Positions 43,444-52,997 are shown, numbered from the stretch's first letter. The stretch: 64,000 nt of DNA from Salinispora fenicalii (GCF_000514815.1 NZ_AZWQ01000018.1:124118-188117), one strand, 5' to 3'. Translations and numbers: made by a program. Notes: generated by a model not told the origin, from the sequence alone.

Positions 43444-43458
43444 TTGACGCTGCGTCAA
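43444..43458. promoter_or_regulatory. MerR-type palindromic operator
   Basis: TTGACGC-T-GCGTCAA is a perfect 15-bp palindrome 18 bases upstream of the ATPase start, preceded by a TTGAC repeat on the minus strand. Position and symmetry fit the spacer-binding mode of MerR activators. Confidence 0.68.
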
Positions 43459-43517
43459 GGTCAAGCCCGAACATGTTTGACCGAAGCAAGAACCGAACCG
43501 TGTCGATGGGGTGGCGG

Positions 43518-44039
43518 CTAAGGAAGGCGGACCAAAGAAGGGATTATCAATGCAAACGTCACCCAGAAACCCATAACAAAACTTGTATGACGACGCCAGG
43601 GAACTGCTGAATCCACATCAAGCCCCCCGCCACTGTCAACCCCCTTAGCGCGAATCTTTTCCATCTTGCGCACGGCCCGACGGGCTCCGGGGTAGCGCAG
43701 AAATTTCCCAATCATTGAGACTTGGAAAGCAAAACTATAGACCTTCTCCCCGTTGGTCAGTTCAACGTACAGACCTTGATCGGCGGAAAGCTCTCTGACA
43801 TTACGCCAAGGAATACGGAAAATCTTATCGGGATTGACTACGACCAGCCCGGACGAGGTAGCCCGAACATAAGGAAACAGGGTAAAAATTGAGATCAAGT
43901 AGCAGATAGGAGTGAAGAATGTCGCGATACCCAGCAACTCGCCCCAACCGTTCGCTGAATTGAGGCTAAACATCACTACCATGAATACAACCAGCAGACA
44001 GAGCAAGAATCCACTAGTCCAAGTAATCCAGCCCCTCAC
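43518..44039 (-). CDS. membrane protein with bacterial PH-like domain
   Basis: 173 residues. Two N-terminal membrane helices (about 8-28 and 37-55), then a PH-like strand series (VRATSSGLVVVNPDKIFRIP, WRNVRELSADQGLYVELTNG), and a further helix near the C-terminus (about 150-170). GC is lower than around. No operon partner. Function unknown. Confidence 0.6.
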   Translation of the reverse strand: MRGWITWTSGFLLCLLVVFMVVMFSLNSANGWGELLGIATFFTPICYLISIFTLFPYVRATSSGLVVVNPDKIFRIPWRNVRELSADQGLYVELTNGEKVYSFAFQVSMIGKFLRYPGARRAVRKMEKIRAKGVDSGGGLDVDSAVPWRRHTSFVMGFWVTFALIIPSLVRLP

Positions 44040-44212
44040 ACGAAATCACCTTCACCAGTTATCAGCGCCATTGGTAGCACACCCCACATATCTGCACTAC
44101 TCCAGAACCCTTGATGGTAACAAACAGGTCGAAGGTGTTGATCTCACCCTTTCACATCAATGCCGGTTCGTTCTGAAGGACGGTAATAGTCCCGCCAACT
44201 ATTCTCATGGGA

Positions 44213-45286
44213 TCAGAAGTCGTCGTCGAAGGTGACGCTCCCGCTGACGCCCATCTGGTACGCCGAAACCCGCCGCTCGAAGAAGTTCGACAACTCCTGT
44301 ACGTCCTGCAACTCCATGAAGGCGAACGGGTTCTGGCTGCCGTACATCGGGGTGATCCCCAACGTGACCAGCCGCCGGTCCGCGACGTGCTGGAGGTATT
44401 CCCGCATGTCGGTCAGGGAGAGCCCGGAGACTCCCTGCTCAAGCAGGTCCGCGGCGAACTGCACCTCGCAGTCGACCGCCTCCGCCATCATCTCCCTGAC
44501 CTGCTGCTCCAGGTCGGCGTCGAAGAGGTCCGGCTCCTCGGCACGGGCGGTCTCCACCACGTCGAAGGCGAAGGCCATGTGCATGGACTCATCGCGGAAC
44601 ACCCAGTTGGTGCCGGACGCGAGACCGTTGAGCAGGCCCCGGGAGCGGAGGAAGTAGACGTAGGCGAAGGCGCCGTAGAAGAACAGGCCCTCGATGCAGG
44701 CGGCGAAGCAGATCAGGTTGAGCAGAAACGCCCGCCGGTCCGCCCGGGTCCGCAGCTCCCGCAGCTCGAAGATCGAGTCGATCCACCGGAAGCAGAACTC
44801 GGCCTTGCGCGCGATCGAGGGGATGTTCTCCACCGCCGCGAACGCCGCGAACCGCTCCTTCTCCTCCGGCACGTAGGTGTCCAGCAGGTTCAGGTAGAAC
44901 TGGACGTGCACCGCCTCCTCGAAGAGCTGCCGGGACAGGTAGAGCCGGCCCTCCGGCGAGTTGACATGCTGGTAGAGGTTGAGCACCAGGTTGTTGGCGA
45001 CGATCGTGTCGCCGGTGGCGAAGAACGCGACCAGCCGGGACACCAGGTGCCGCTCGGCCGGGGAGAGCTTCGCCAGGTCGGCGAGGTCGGAGTGCAGGTC
45101 CACCTCCTCCACCGTCCAGGTGTTCTTGATCGCCTCCTTGAACCGGTCGAAGAAGTGCGGGTACCGCATCGGGCGCAGGGTCAGGTCCATGCCGGGGTCG
45201 AGCAGCAGTTGCCGCTCGCCACCGGTCCCAGCGGTCGCGGTACGGGTGTCGGCGGTCGCGGTACGGAACTCGGCGTCGGTGGTCAT
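44213..45286 (-). CDS. nrdB: ribonucleotide reductase class I, beta subunit
   Basis: 357 residues from ATG 45286, which overlaps the nrdA stop (ATGA). Diiron ligands appear in LFEEAVHVQFY (Glu, His, and Tyr at the radical position), ACIEGLFFYGAF and FRDESMHMAF. It generates the radical that the alpha subunit uses to make deoxyribonucleotides. It is the second gene of the nrdAB operon controlled by the cobalamin riboswitch upstream. Confidence 0.93.
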   Translation of the reverse strand: MTTDAEFRTATADTRTATAGTGGERQLLLDPGMDLTLRPMRYPHFFDRFKEAIKNTWTVEEVDLHSDLADLAKLSPAERHLVSRLVAFFATGDTIVANNLVLNLYQHVNSPEGRLYLSRQLFEEAVHVQFYLNLLDTYVPEEKERFAAFAAVENIPSIARKAEFCFRWIDSIFELRELRTRADRRAFLLNLICFAACIEGLFFYGAFAYVYFLRSRGLLNGLASGTNWVFRDESMHMAFAFDVVETARAEEPDLFDADLEQQVREMMAEAVDCEVQFAADLLEQGVSGLSLTDMREYLQHVADRRLVTLGITPMYGSQNPFAFMELQDVQELSNFFERRVSAYQMGVSGSVTFDDDF

Positions 45287-47769
45287 TGGCATGCCTCGCA
45301 GCTTTCGGGGTTTTCCAGGGAGCAGGCCAGCGCCTCGGCGTCGGCGAAACCAGACAGCGTCGACGCCGCGGCACCGGCCGGCTGGGCCGACGACGCGGTG
45401 GTCTGCTGCGCGGTCGGGGTGACGGCGACGGTGGCCTGCTGGATCCGGGTCGCGGGACGGGACCGCAGGTAGTAGGTGGTCTTCAGCCCGGACTTCCAGG
45501 CGTACAGGTACATCGAGGAGAGCTTGCCGATCGTCGGCGCGGCCAGAAACAGGTTCAGCGACTGAGACTGGTCGATGTACGGGGCACGGGCCGCGGCCAA
45601 GTCGATCAGCGCCCGCTGCGGCAGCTCCCACGCCGTCCGGAACAGTTCCCGCACCTCGGCGGGGAGCTCGGCGATGCCCTGCACCGACCCCTCCGCCCGC
45701 TTGATCTCGTCCCGGATCGGGGCCGTCCACAACCCGCGCGCCTTCAGCTCACCGACCAGGTAGGTGTTGACCTGAAGGAACTCGCCGGACATGGTTTCGC
45801 GCTTGAACAGGTTGGACACCTGCGGCTCGATGCACTCGTAGCAGCCGGCGATCGAGGCGATCGTCGCGGTCGGGGCGATCGCCACCAGCAGCGAGTTCCG
45901 CAGACCGTGCTCCGCAACCCGCGCCTTCAGCTCGGCCCACCGCTTCGGCTGCGCCGGCTCGGTCCCCCACAGCTGCGGGTGCAGCTCGCCCCGGGCCGCG
46001 CGGGTCTCGGCGTACGCGGGATGCGGGCCGAACCGCTCGGCGAGCCCGGCGGAGGTCTCCAGGGCGGTCAGGAAGATCTCCTCCTGCACCCGGGTGGACA
46101 GCTCCCGCGCCTCGGCCGAGTCGAACGGCAACCGCAGCGTGAAGAAGGCGTCCTGCAGGCCCATCAACCCGAGCCCGACCGGCCGCCAACGCGGGTTGGA
46201 GGCCACCGCCTGCTCGGCCGGGTAGTAGTTGATGTCGATCACGCGGTCGAGGAAGACCATCGCGGTACGGACGGTGTCCCGCAGCTTCACCCAGTCCACC
46301 CCGTCGGTGCTGACGTGGGCGCCCAGGTTGACCGAGCCCAGGTTGCACACCGCGGTCTCGGCGTCGTTGTTGACCTCAAGAATCTCGGTGCAGAGATTCG
46401 ACAGGTGAATCGTGTTGCCGGGCTCCCCGGTCTGGTTGGACAGCGTGTTCGAGCGGTCCTTGAAGGTCATCCACCCGTTGCCGGTCTGCGCCAGGGTGCG
46501 CATCATCCGCCCGTACAGATCCCGCGCCTTGACCGTACGGACCGCCTTCTTCTCCGCGACCCGGTAGGCGGCGTCGAACTCGGCGCCGTACAGGTCGGGC
46601 AGCTCCGGGGCGTCGGACGGGTCAACCAGTGACCAGTCGCCGTCCGCCTCGACCCGGCGCATGAACTCGTCCGGCAGCCAGTTGGCCAGGTTCAGGTTGT
46701 GCGTACGCCGGGCGTCCTCGCCGGTGTTGTCCCGCAGCTCCAGGAACTCCTCGATGTCGGGGTGCCAGGGCTCCAGGTAGACACAGGCCGCGCCCTTTCG
46801 CCGGCCGCCCTGGTTGACCGCGGCGACGCCGGCGTCGAGGGTCTTCAGGAACGGCACGATGCCGTTCGACCGGCCGTTCGTCCCCCGGATCAGCGCGCCC
46901 CGGCCGCGTACCCGCGACCAGGCGATGCCGATACCGCCGGAGAACTTCGACAGCTTCGCGACCTGGTGGTACCGCTGGTAGATGGAGTCCAGCTCGTCGC
47001 GGGGCGAGTCGACCAGGAAACACGACGACATCTGGGTGTGCCGGGTGCCGGAGTTGAACAGCGTCGGCGAGCTGGGCAGGTACGCCAGCGACGACATCAG
47101 CCGGTAGAACCCGATCGCCTCGGCCGGCGTCCGGGACAGCCCACAGGCCACCCGCAGCAGCCAGTACTGCGGGGTCTCCACCACCAGCCGCGACTGCGGG
47201 TGCCGCAGCAGGTAGCGGTCCGCGACGGTACGCAGCCCGAAGTACTCGAACCGCAGGTCGCCGGCCGGATCCACCGCGTCGTCCAGCTTGCGGGCGTTGC
47301 GGGACACGAAGGCGGCGGTGGCGTCGCTGATCAGCCCGAGGCCATGGGCGTACCGGATGGACTGGCTGAAGCTCGCGACCTGCTGCCCCCGGACCTCCTT
47401 GTCCACGTACGCGGCCAGCAGTCGCGCCGCCAACTTCGAATACTGCGGCTCCTCGCCGATCAGCTCCGCCGCCGTCTGGATCGACAGCCGGTCCAGCTCG
47501 GCCGTCGTCGCCCCGTCGTACAGGCCGCTGATCGTCTTGGTCGCCACCCGCAGCGGGTCCACCTCGTTCAGGTCGGTGACCCACCGCTCCACCGCGCGGA
47601 CGATCTTGTTGACGTCCACCGGCTCGGTGTCGCCGTTGCGCTTGCGGACCTCCATCACCTGCCGCCGCTGCTGCTGCTCCGCACCGGCCGGGCCGTTCGT
47701 GGTGCCTTCCCGCGGCGCCGTCGTCTCCCCGGCCGGGCCGTTCGTGGCGCGTTCCCGTGTCGTCGTCAT
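45283..47769 (-). CDS. nrdA: ribonucleotide reductase class I, alpha subunit
   Basis: 828 residues from ATG 47769, which has a strong purine-rich RBS (GGAGGAGGGGGAG); an upstream ATG at 47832 is less likely. An ATP cone (QVMEVRKRNGDTEPVDVNKI) leads the catalytic barrel, with MSSCFLVDSP and the N-X-C-X-E motif in LSNLCTEILEVN. The C-terminal tail ends ESCEACQ, the redox C-X2-C. A low-complexity N-terminus carries a repeated TNGPAGE phrase. The cobalamin riboswitch suggests repression when B12 is available for a class II enzyme elsewhere. Confidence 0.95.
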   Translation of the reverse strand: MTTTRERATNGPAGETTAPREGTTNGPAGAEQQQRRQVMEVRKRNGDTEPVDVNKIVRAVERWVTDLNEVDPLRVATKTISGLYDGATTAELDRLSIQTAAELIGEEPQYSKLAARLLAAYVDKEVRGQQVASFSQSIRYAHGLGLISDATAAFVSRNARKLDDAVDPAGDLRFEYFGLRTVADRYLLRHPQSRLVVETPQYWLLRVACGLSRTPAEAIGFYRLMSSLAYLPSSPTLFNSGTRHTQMSSCFLVDSPRDELDSIYQRYHQVAKLSKFSGGIGIAWSRVRGRGALIRGTNGRSNGIVPFLKTLDAGVAAVNQGGRRKGAACVYLEPWHPDIEEFLELRDNTGEDARRTHNLNLANWLPDEFMRRVEADGDWSLVDPSDAPELPDLYGAEFDAAYRVAEKKAVRTVKARDLYGRMMRTLAQTGNGWMTFKDRSNTLSNQTGEPGNTIHLSNLCTEILEVNNDAETAVCNLGSVNLGAHVSTDGVDWVKLRDTVRTAMVFLDRVIDINYYPAEQAVASNPRWRPVGLGLMGLQDAFFTLRLPFDSAEARELSTRVQEEIFLTALETSAGLAERFGPHPAYAETRAARGELHPQLWGTEPAQPKRWAELKARVAEHGLRNSLLVAIAPTATIASIAGCYECIEPQVSNLFKRETMSGEFLQVNTYLVGELKARGLWTAPIRDEIKRAEGSVQGIAELPAEVRELFRTAWELPQRALIDLAAARAPYIDQSQSLNLFLAAPTIGKLSSMYLYAWKSGLKTTYYLRSRPATRIQQATVAVTPTAQQTTASSAQPAGAAASTLSGFADAEALACSLENPESCEACQ

Positions 47770-47894
47770 CTCCCCCTCCTCCGCCTGTCGACAAGGTCGA
47801 CGAACGCGCAGGGGGACGCCACGATCACTCAACCCGGTGGGGTAACCACACCGGGCGGCTGCGGGCGTCGGCCGTCCCGCGCGGCCGCCGACCG

Positions 47895-47913
47895 CCGCAC
47901 GCGTCGCGTGCGG
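47895..47913 (-). promoter_or_regulatory. GC-rich expression-platform hairpin
   Basis: CCGCACGC/GCGTGCGG, an 8-bp stem with GTC loop, lies right after the riboswitch P1 strand toward nrdA. It is a candidate expression platform that could compete with P1. Confidence 0.5.
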
Positions 47914-47914
47914 C

Positions 47915-48099
47915 GCGCTGGCAGGTCTTCGGACTCGCGGGCACGCCCGGGGGATCCCGGGCGCCTACTGGCCGTCGCTTCCCAGGCTTCGCTCAGCCCA
48001 GTGCGTGATGACGGCGGTCGTTCCCACTCACCGCTGCGGGGCAGTCCCGGACTTCCACCGGGTTCCCTCTTGCCTCGGCCACTCCCCGGTGGGAGCGCC
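47915..48099 (-). promoter_or_regulatory. cobalamin riboswitch upstream of nrdAB
   Basis: On the minus strand the order is GCGCT (P1), GAGGCAAGAGGGAA, CCGGTGGAAGTCCGGGACTG, CCCCGCAGCGGTGAGTGGGA, then GAGTCCGAAGACCTGCCAGC and AGCGC closing P1. These are the conserved core elements of the B12 riboswitch, including the B12-box region. It lies about 145 bases before the nrdA start and should lower expression when adenosylcobalamin binds. Confidence 0.93.
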
Positions 48100-48170
48100 G
48101 AACCAGCTGCGGGAGACACCATATATGCCGGCCCTACCCCGCATGCAACACCAGATGTCGTGTCGGCGTG

Positions 48171-48977
48171 TCAGCGGCTGAGAAACTGCCGCAGGGCGCG
48201 CACCCAGGCGTCCCGGTCTTCCAGGTGGACGTCGTGCCCGGCGCCGGCAACGACGACCTGCTCGACGTCCGGACGCAGGGACACCATGCGCCGCACCTCG
48301 GCGGCGGGGGTGATCCCGTGCTCGCCCAACACCAGCAGGGTGGGGGCCTGCACCTGCTGCCATTCGTCCCAGCAGGCCCGGTCGGCGACGGCGGCGATGG
48401 CGTCCCGCATCACCGCCGGCTCGAATCGCGGCCAGAGCCCGTCCGGGCGCCGGTCCAGGTCCCGCAGCCAGGCCTGGGCCACCGGGGTGTCGCCCAGAAA
48501 CTCGGCGGCCTGGCGGACATCGGCGAACGGCACCGGCCACGAGGCGAAGAAGGCGCCCAGCTCAGCCGGGTAGTCCTCCCGATCCTCGCGGCCCCCGACC
48601 CCGCCCTCCAGCAGCACCAGCCGACGCACCAGCTCGGGATGCTCGGCGGCGAAGAGCAACGCGGTGTGCCCGCCCATCGACTGGCCAACGACCGTCACCG
48701 GTGCACCCCCGGCGAGCTCCGTGACGACGGCGGCCACGTCCTCGACGTACGCCCGGCGGGAGAGGTCCTGCGGCCGGCGGGTCGAGTGGCCGTGCCCACG
48801 CTGATCCAGCACGATCACACGGTGCTCCGGTAGTAGCACCTCCGCTGTCGGCACCAACTCCGCTGCGCTGCCGGCCAGCCCGTGCAGCAGCACGACCACG
48901 TCGTCGCCGGAGCCGCCAACGAGGCAGGACAGCGCCACCCCGTCCCGATGGATCGTCACCCGCTGCACCGCACGAAC
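48171..48977 (-). CDS. alpha/beta hydrolase
   Basis: About 268 residues from GTG 48977; ATG 48998 is an alternative. VVVLLHGLAGSAAELVPTAE is the oxyanion-hole region, VVGQSMGGHTA the nucleophile elbow, and GAGHDVHLED the catalytic His. It is a cytosolic hydrolase of the epoxide hydrolase/haloperoxidase type. Substrate unknown. It lies just upstream of the nrd riboswitch. Confidence 0.85.
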   Translation of the reverse strand, partial: VRAVQRVTIHRDGVALSCLVGGSGDDVVVLLHGLAGSAAELVPTAEVLLPEHRVIVLDQRGHGHSTRRPQDLSRRAYVEDVAAVVTELAGGAPVTVVGQSMGGHTALLFAAEHPELVRRLVLLEGGVGGREDREDYPAELGAFFASWPVPFADVRQAAEFLGDTPVAQAWLRDLDRRPDGLWPRFEPAVMRDAIAAVADRACWDEWQQVQAPTLLVLGEHGITPAAEVRRMVSLRPDVEQVVVAGAGHDVHLEDRDAWVRALRQFLSR

Positions 48978-49014
48978 TCCCTCGCCTGGCGACCCCAAGC
49001 CGCCGTAACCCTAT

Positions 49015-49815
49015 TCAGGCCGGCTTTTGGTTCTCAATGGACTTCAGCAGTGCGCTGTGCGTCCGCTCGTCGGCAGCCACGACAAGACCACCCAGCCCGG
49101 TGTGTGGTGGTTGTCCGTCGATTCCGGAGACCACGCAACCCGCCGCCTCGCAGAGGGCGATCCCGGCCGCGAAGTGCACGCTGTCGCGCAGCTGGTGGCC
49201 GTCGGTGACGTAGCCGGCGCGGCGGCCAGCGGCCACCCACGTCACGGCCAGGGTGCTGGCGACCACGCGCGGATGGAACCGCGCGACGAAGCTCTTGTCG
49301 GCGAGCATCCGCGCGACTTGGAACTCGCCCTCGTTCGGAAACGGCGGGTAGAGGTTGAGGTCCACCAGCTTCGAGTCAGCTGATGGGACGAGCCGCTCGT
49401 CTACGCCGCCCTGACGGACGTAGGCGGCGGTGCCGTCGGTCCAGAACACCTCGTCGCCGAACGGGTCCGCGGCGGCGGCAACGGTGGGCTGCGTCCCACT
49501 CCGCAGTGCCACGTTGACCGAGACCAGCATGGTCCGCGCGGCGAAGTTCAAGGTCCCGCACAAGGGGTCAACCAGCCACATCCGCTCGCTGTCCCCGGCG
49601 CCGGTGCGCCCGCTCTCCTCCCCCACCAGGACGTCATCCGGACGCGCAGCGCGCAGCGTCTCCAGAATCACCTTCTCTGCCGCAAGGTCCGCTGTGGTGG
49701 CGAAGTCGTCCCCGCCCTTCGAGAACTGGGTCAGCGCCGACCCGTAGTGGGAGCGAACGACCGTCGCTCCCGCCTCCGCCGCCTCGATTGCCAACGCCTG
49801 ATCTGTGATCGACAT
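49015..49815 (-). CDS. inositol monophosphatase-like protein, atypical metal site
   Basis: 266 residues from ATG 49815. The IMPase fold is clear: DFATTADLAAEKVILETL, VGEESGRTG and MWLVDPLCGTLNFAART. In the last motif the family reads DPLDGTxNF; here a Cys replaces the second metal-binding Asp. The distal motif W-D-x-A-A-G reads VHFAAGIALCEAAG, with His in place of Asp. Two of the metal ligands are thus changed, so it may be inactive or use another substrate. It lies 29 bases after the glycosyltransferase gene. Confidence 0.8.
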   Translation of the reverse strand: MSITDQALAIEAAEAGATVVRSHYGSALTQFSKGGDDFATTADLAAEKVILETLRAARPDDVLVGEESGRTGAGDSERMWLVDPLCGTLNFAARTMLVSVNVALRSGTQPTVAAAADPFGDEVFWTDGTAAYVRQGGVDERLVPSADSKLVDLNLYPPFPNEGEFQVARMLADKSFVARFHPRVVASTLAVTWVAAGRRAGYVTDGHQLRDSVHFAAGIALCEAAGCVVSGIDGQPPHTGLGGLVVAADERTHSALLKSIENQKPA

Positions 49816-49844
49816 GTCTGACACTCTAGGGTCGGCGGCCACCC

Positions 49845-51053
49845 TCATCCCAGCGTCGATCGCCGCACCGCCGCGACCTCGGCGTAGAGCTCCGCCAGCC
49901 GCTCCGCGGTGGCCGACCAGGAGTACGTCTGAGCCCGCTCGCGGCCCGCGCTGGCGTACGCGGATCGGCGGGGTTCATCATCGAGTAGCCGCCGGAGCGC
50001 GGTGCTCAGCGCCCGCGGGCTCCGGGCTGGCACGAGGTCACCGGTCACCCCGTCCACCACGGTGTCCCGCAGTCCCCCGACCGCGGTGCCGACGACGGGC
50101 AGACCGCAGGCCATCGCTTCCAGCAGGGTGAGCCCGAATGGCTCGTACCAGGGGGCCGCGACCAACACGTCCGCCGAGCGGTACCAGTCGCCCATCGCCT
50201 CCCGCGGCACCGCGCCGACCAACTGGACCCGGTCGGCGACGCCGCACTCCTCCGCCAGCGCCCACAGCCGTTGGGCCGACGGATCAGCCTCCAGTGCGCC
50301 CGGCGGACCACCGACCACGACGCACTCCGCGTCGGGCAGCGGCGCCATCGCGCGGATGACGGTCTCGAAGCCTTTCCGTGGCACGAGACGGCCGACGGTG
50401 AGGAGCCGGAACCTGCCGGCCGCACGCGCCACGGCCGAGCCCGGTCGCGGCGCGAGGGCGGCCACGTTCACCCCGGCGGGCACGACCACGATCTGGGACC
50501 GCGGCACTCCCAGCCGGACCAGCTCACCGACTTCGTCGGAGCACTGCGCGACCACCCGATCCACCCGGCAGCCCAGCTCACGCTCGCTGGCTATCCGGCA
50601 GGCCGGGCTGGTGTCCTGCGCGCCCTGGTGCCGGCGTTTGACCACCCCGAGATCCTGGTACGTCTGCACGACGGGCCGTCCGACCTGCCGGCCGGCGGTC
50701 AGTGCGACGAGTCCACTCATCCAGTAGTGCGCGTGGATGACCTCGGGCTGCCAGTTCCCACTCCGCCACCGGTCAACGAGCCACCGGCTGAACTCCGGCA
50801 GGTACGGCAGCAGCTCATCCTTGGCCAGCCGTTCTGCCGGCCCCGCTGGTACGTGCACCACGTCGTAACCGTCGGCGTCTCCGACGGTGGTCGGTAGTGC
50901 CGGATCGTCGCGGCGGGTGTAGACCCGAACGTCGTGCCCAGCGGCGGCGAGGGCGGCCGAGAGTTCAGCGACATGCGCGTTCTGGCCTCCGGCGTCCGTG
51001 CCGCCCAGGACGGCCAGCGGACTGCCATGCTCCGAGAGCATCGCGATCCGCAT
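49845..51053 (-). CDS. GT4-type glycosyltransferase, MshA-like
   Basis: 402 residues from ATG 51053; an ATG ten codons earlier is possible. The N-terminal Rossmann domain has LGGTDAGGQNAHVAELSAAL, and the C-terminal GT-B domain has LTVGRLVPRKGFETVIRAMA and PWYEPFGLTLLEAMACGLPV (E-X7-E). GGQNAHV is the acceptor/nucleotide motif shared with MshA and sucrose-phosphate-like enzymes. It is co-directional with the IMPase-like gene. Confidence 0.88.
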   Translation of the reverse strand: MRIAMLSEHGSPLAVLGGTDAGGQNAHVAELSAALAAAGHDVRVYTRRDDPALPTTVGDADGYDVVHVPAGPAERLAKDELLPYLPEFSRWLVDRWRSGNWQPEVIHAHYWMSGLVALTAGRQVGRPVVQTYQDLGVVKRRHQGAQDTSPACRIASERELGCRVDRVVAQCSDEVGELVRLGVPRSQIVVVPAGVNVAALAPRPGSAVARAAGRFRLLTVGRLVPRKGFETVIRAMAPLPDAECVVVGGPPGALEADPSAQRLWALAEECGVADRVQLVGAVPREAMGDWYRSADVLVAAPWYEPFGLTLLEAMACGLPVVGTAVGGLRDTVVDGVTGDLVPARSPRALSTALRRLLDDEPRRSAYASAGRERAQTYSWSATAERLAELYAEVAAVRRSTLG

Positions 51054-51182
51054 GCCCGCTGTACCTCCCGGCTGAGCCGCCACGTTCGGTGGAGTAGCGC
51101 GTGCGTCGTGGTCCAGACCGGGCGCAGCCGCGCACCCGGACGGGGGATTCCCCGCCGGGGAGCGGGGAAACCGCCCGCGGGG

Positions 51183-52376
51183 TCAGACCGACTGGCGGGA
51201 GAGCACCGGCTGGTGGGGAAGCACCGACTGGAGGGCCTTGATCAGGCCCGTCGTCCTGGGATCCGGGGCCATGGTGACGTGCAGCCCGTTCGTCACGTAG
51301 CCGAAGGCGATCCCACTGGCCGGGTCGGCGTAGCCGAGTGAGCCGCCGTGGCCAGGGAAGCCGAAGGCGGTCGGCGACCACCAAGGCTGCTCCGGCAGGG
51401 GCAGGCCGAAGCCGAGCGCCGGCCGGGTCGGCACCCGCAGCACCTGGTCGACGCCGTTGGCCTGTTCCCGGGTGGCGGCCGCGAGGGTGGCCGGGTCGAG
51501 GATCCGGACGCCGTCCACCTCGCCGATCAGGCCCGCGTAGAAGCGGGCCAGGGAGGAGGCGGTGCAGATGCCGTTTACCGCGGGAATCTCCGCCGCCCAG
51601 GCGCGGGGGTCGGCGAGGTCGAGCGGCGGGTCGGTCACCATCGTCGACCGGACCGCCAGCGAGGTGGGATCGGTGTAAGCGGCCAGCGCCTCCCGCAGCG
51701 CCGCCGGCATCGCCTCGATGGAGGCGGGCGGGGCGACTGGCTGCTCGGTGATCCGGGCGACCCGGTGCGCCTCGGCGGCCGGCAGGCCGATCCAGAAGTC
51801 CAGGCCGAGTGGAGTGGCGATCTCGTCGGCGAAGTAGGTGCCGAGGCTACGGCCGGAGACGCGGCGTACCACCTCGCCAACCAGCCAGCCGTAGGTGAGC
51901 CCGTGGTAGCCGTGTGCCGTTCCCGGCGGCCAGGCAGGTGCCTGGGCGGCCAGCGCGGCGACGACCGGCTCCCCGGTGAGCGCCGCCGCGAGCGGGACCG
52001 GACGGTCGAGCACCGGCAGCCCTGCCTGGTGGGACAGGAGCCAGCGGACCGGGATGCCGCCCTTGCCGGCTACCGCGAACTCCGGCCAGTACGCGGCTAC
52101 GGGGGCGTCCAGGTCGAGCTGTCCGCGCTGGGCCAGCAGGTGCGCGCAGGCGGCGGGTGCGCTCTTGGTCGCCGAGTAGACCAGTTGGAGGGTGTCCTCC
52201 CGCCACGCCCGGTCGGTGGTGGGGTCGGCGACCCCACCCCAGAGTCGGACCACCTCTCGGCCGTGTCGGTAGACGCTGAGAGCGGCGCCGATCTCGGAGC
52301 CTGCGTCGAAGTTCGTCTGGAACGCCGCTCGAACCGGCTCGTATCCCAACGCGACGGTGCCATGTGCCACGGGCAT
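51183..52376 (-). CDS. beta-lactamase/esterase-family serine hydrolase
   Basis: 397 residues from ATG 52376; a start 16 codons earlier is possible. The class C beta-lactamase fold shows YSATKSAPA (S-X-X-K), the Tyr motif HGYHGLTYGW, and a late GHGGSLGYAD. It resembles EstB-type esterases. There is no signal peptide, so it is probably cytosolic. It hydrolyses an ester or amide of unknown identity. Confidence 0.88.
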   Translation of the reverse strand: MPVAHGTVALGYEPVRAAFQTNFDAGSEIGAALSVYRHGREVVRLWGGVADPTTDRAWREDTLQLVYSATKSAPAACAHLLAQRGQLDLDAPVAAYWPEFAVAGKGGIPVRWLLSHQAGLPVLDRPVPLAAALTGEPVVAALAAQAPAWPPGTAHGYHGLTYGWLVGEVVRRVSGRSLGTYFADEIATPLGLDFWIGLPAAEAHRVARITEQPVAPPASIEAMPAALREALAAYTDPTSLAVRSTMVTDPPLDLADPRAWAAEIPAVNGICTASSLARFYAGLIGEVDGVRILDPATLAAATREQANGVDQVLRVPTRPALGFGLPLPEQPWWSPTAFGFPGHGGSLGYADPASGIAFGYVTNGLHVTMAPDPRTTGLIKALQSVLPHQPVLSRQSV

Positions 52377-52483
52377 GGATTCCTCTCCGGAGTGCCGGCT
52401 CCGGGTGCCAACTACCCGAAGCACGCCGTCAGGTTAGCCTGCCTTCGAGAGTCAGGAAACCCTGACAGGCCTATGCTGATCCG

Positions 52484-52960
52484 ATGACGGAGGAGATGGT
52501 TCCGGGGCATGCTGAGCTCGTCGGATTCCGGCTGCCGGACGGGGCGCTGAAGACCGACACCACAGCGCCGGCCGACGCGGTCGGCTACCGGGCCGGATGT
52601 AGTTGCGGCTGGGTCGGCACCCAGGACTACCCGGCGGCCGACGAGGGGCGCTGGATGGCCACCTCCGAATGGGGCGGGCACATCCGCCCCCTCCTCGCCG
52701 CCACTCCGCCCGGCTGGCTGCTCAACCGCTCCGACACGCTGCGAGACGGCGTCGCCGAGCTCGCCACCACCTGGCCGCTACAGGCGCTCGGCATCCTCGC
52801 CCAGGTGGAGCGCTGGCAACGGCCCCTCATCGAACAGGCTGTAATACAGGCACGGACGACCGGGCTCTCCTGGGCCGAGATCGGCAACGCGCTCGGCATC
52901 AGCCGCCAGTCCGCGCACGAACGGTTCCGCAACATCGCCCCGCCGAAACCCTCCAGCTAG
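52484..52960 (+). CDS. small protein with C-terminal helix-turn-helix
   Basis: 158 residues. GYRAGCSCGWVGTQDYPAAD near residue 37 is a short Cys motif. The C-terminus ARTTGLSWAEIGNALGISRQ continues SAHERFR, a good helix-turn-helix. It is probably a DNA-binding regulator. Starts at 52484 and 52496 are equally possible. Its stop lies a few bases before a 23-bp palindrome. Confidence 0.7.
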   Translation: MTEEMVPGHAELVGFRLPDGALKTDTTAPADAVGYRAGCSCGWVGTQDYPAADEGRWMATSEWGGHIRPLLAATPPGWLLNRSDTLRDGVAELATTWPLQALGILAQVERWQRPLIEQAVIQARTTGLSWAEIGNALGISRQSAHERFRNIAPPKPSS

Positions 52961-52968
52961 CCGGCATC

Positions 52969-52991
52969 TCCACTACTACTGAAGTAGTGGA
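52969..52991. promoter_or_regulatory. palindrome upstream of a 59-residue ORF
   Basis: TCCACTACT-N5-AGTAGTGGA, two perfect 9-bp arms. It is six bases before the ATG at 52998 and eight bases past the stop of the HTH gene. Fits an operator or RBS-occluding hairpin. Confidence 0.6.
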
Positions 52992-52997
52992 GAGGTC

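Noticed and set aside
45286..48573. Long plus-strand frames opposite nrdA and the riboswitch
   Set aside because: They cross nrdA, the riboswitch and a hydrolase on the other strand and have no recognisable motifs.
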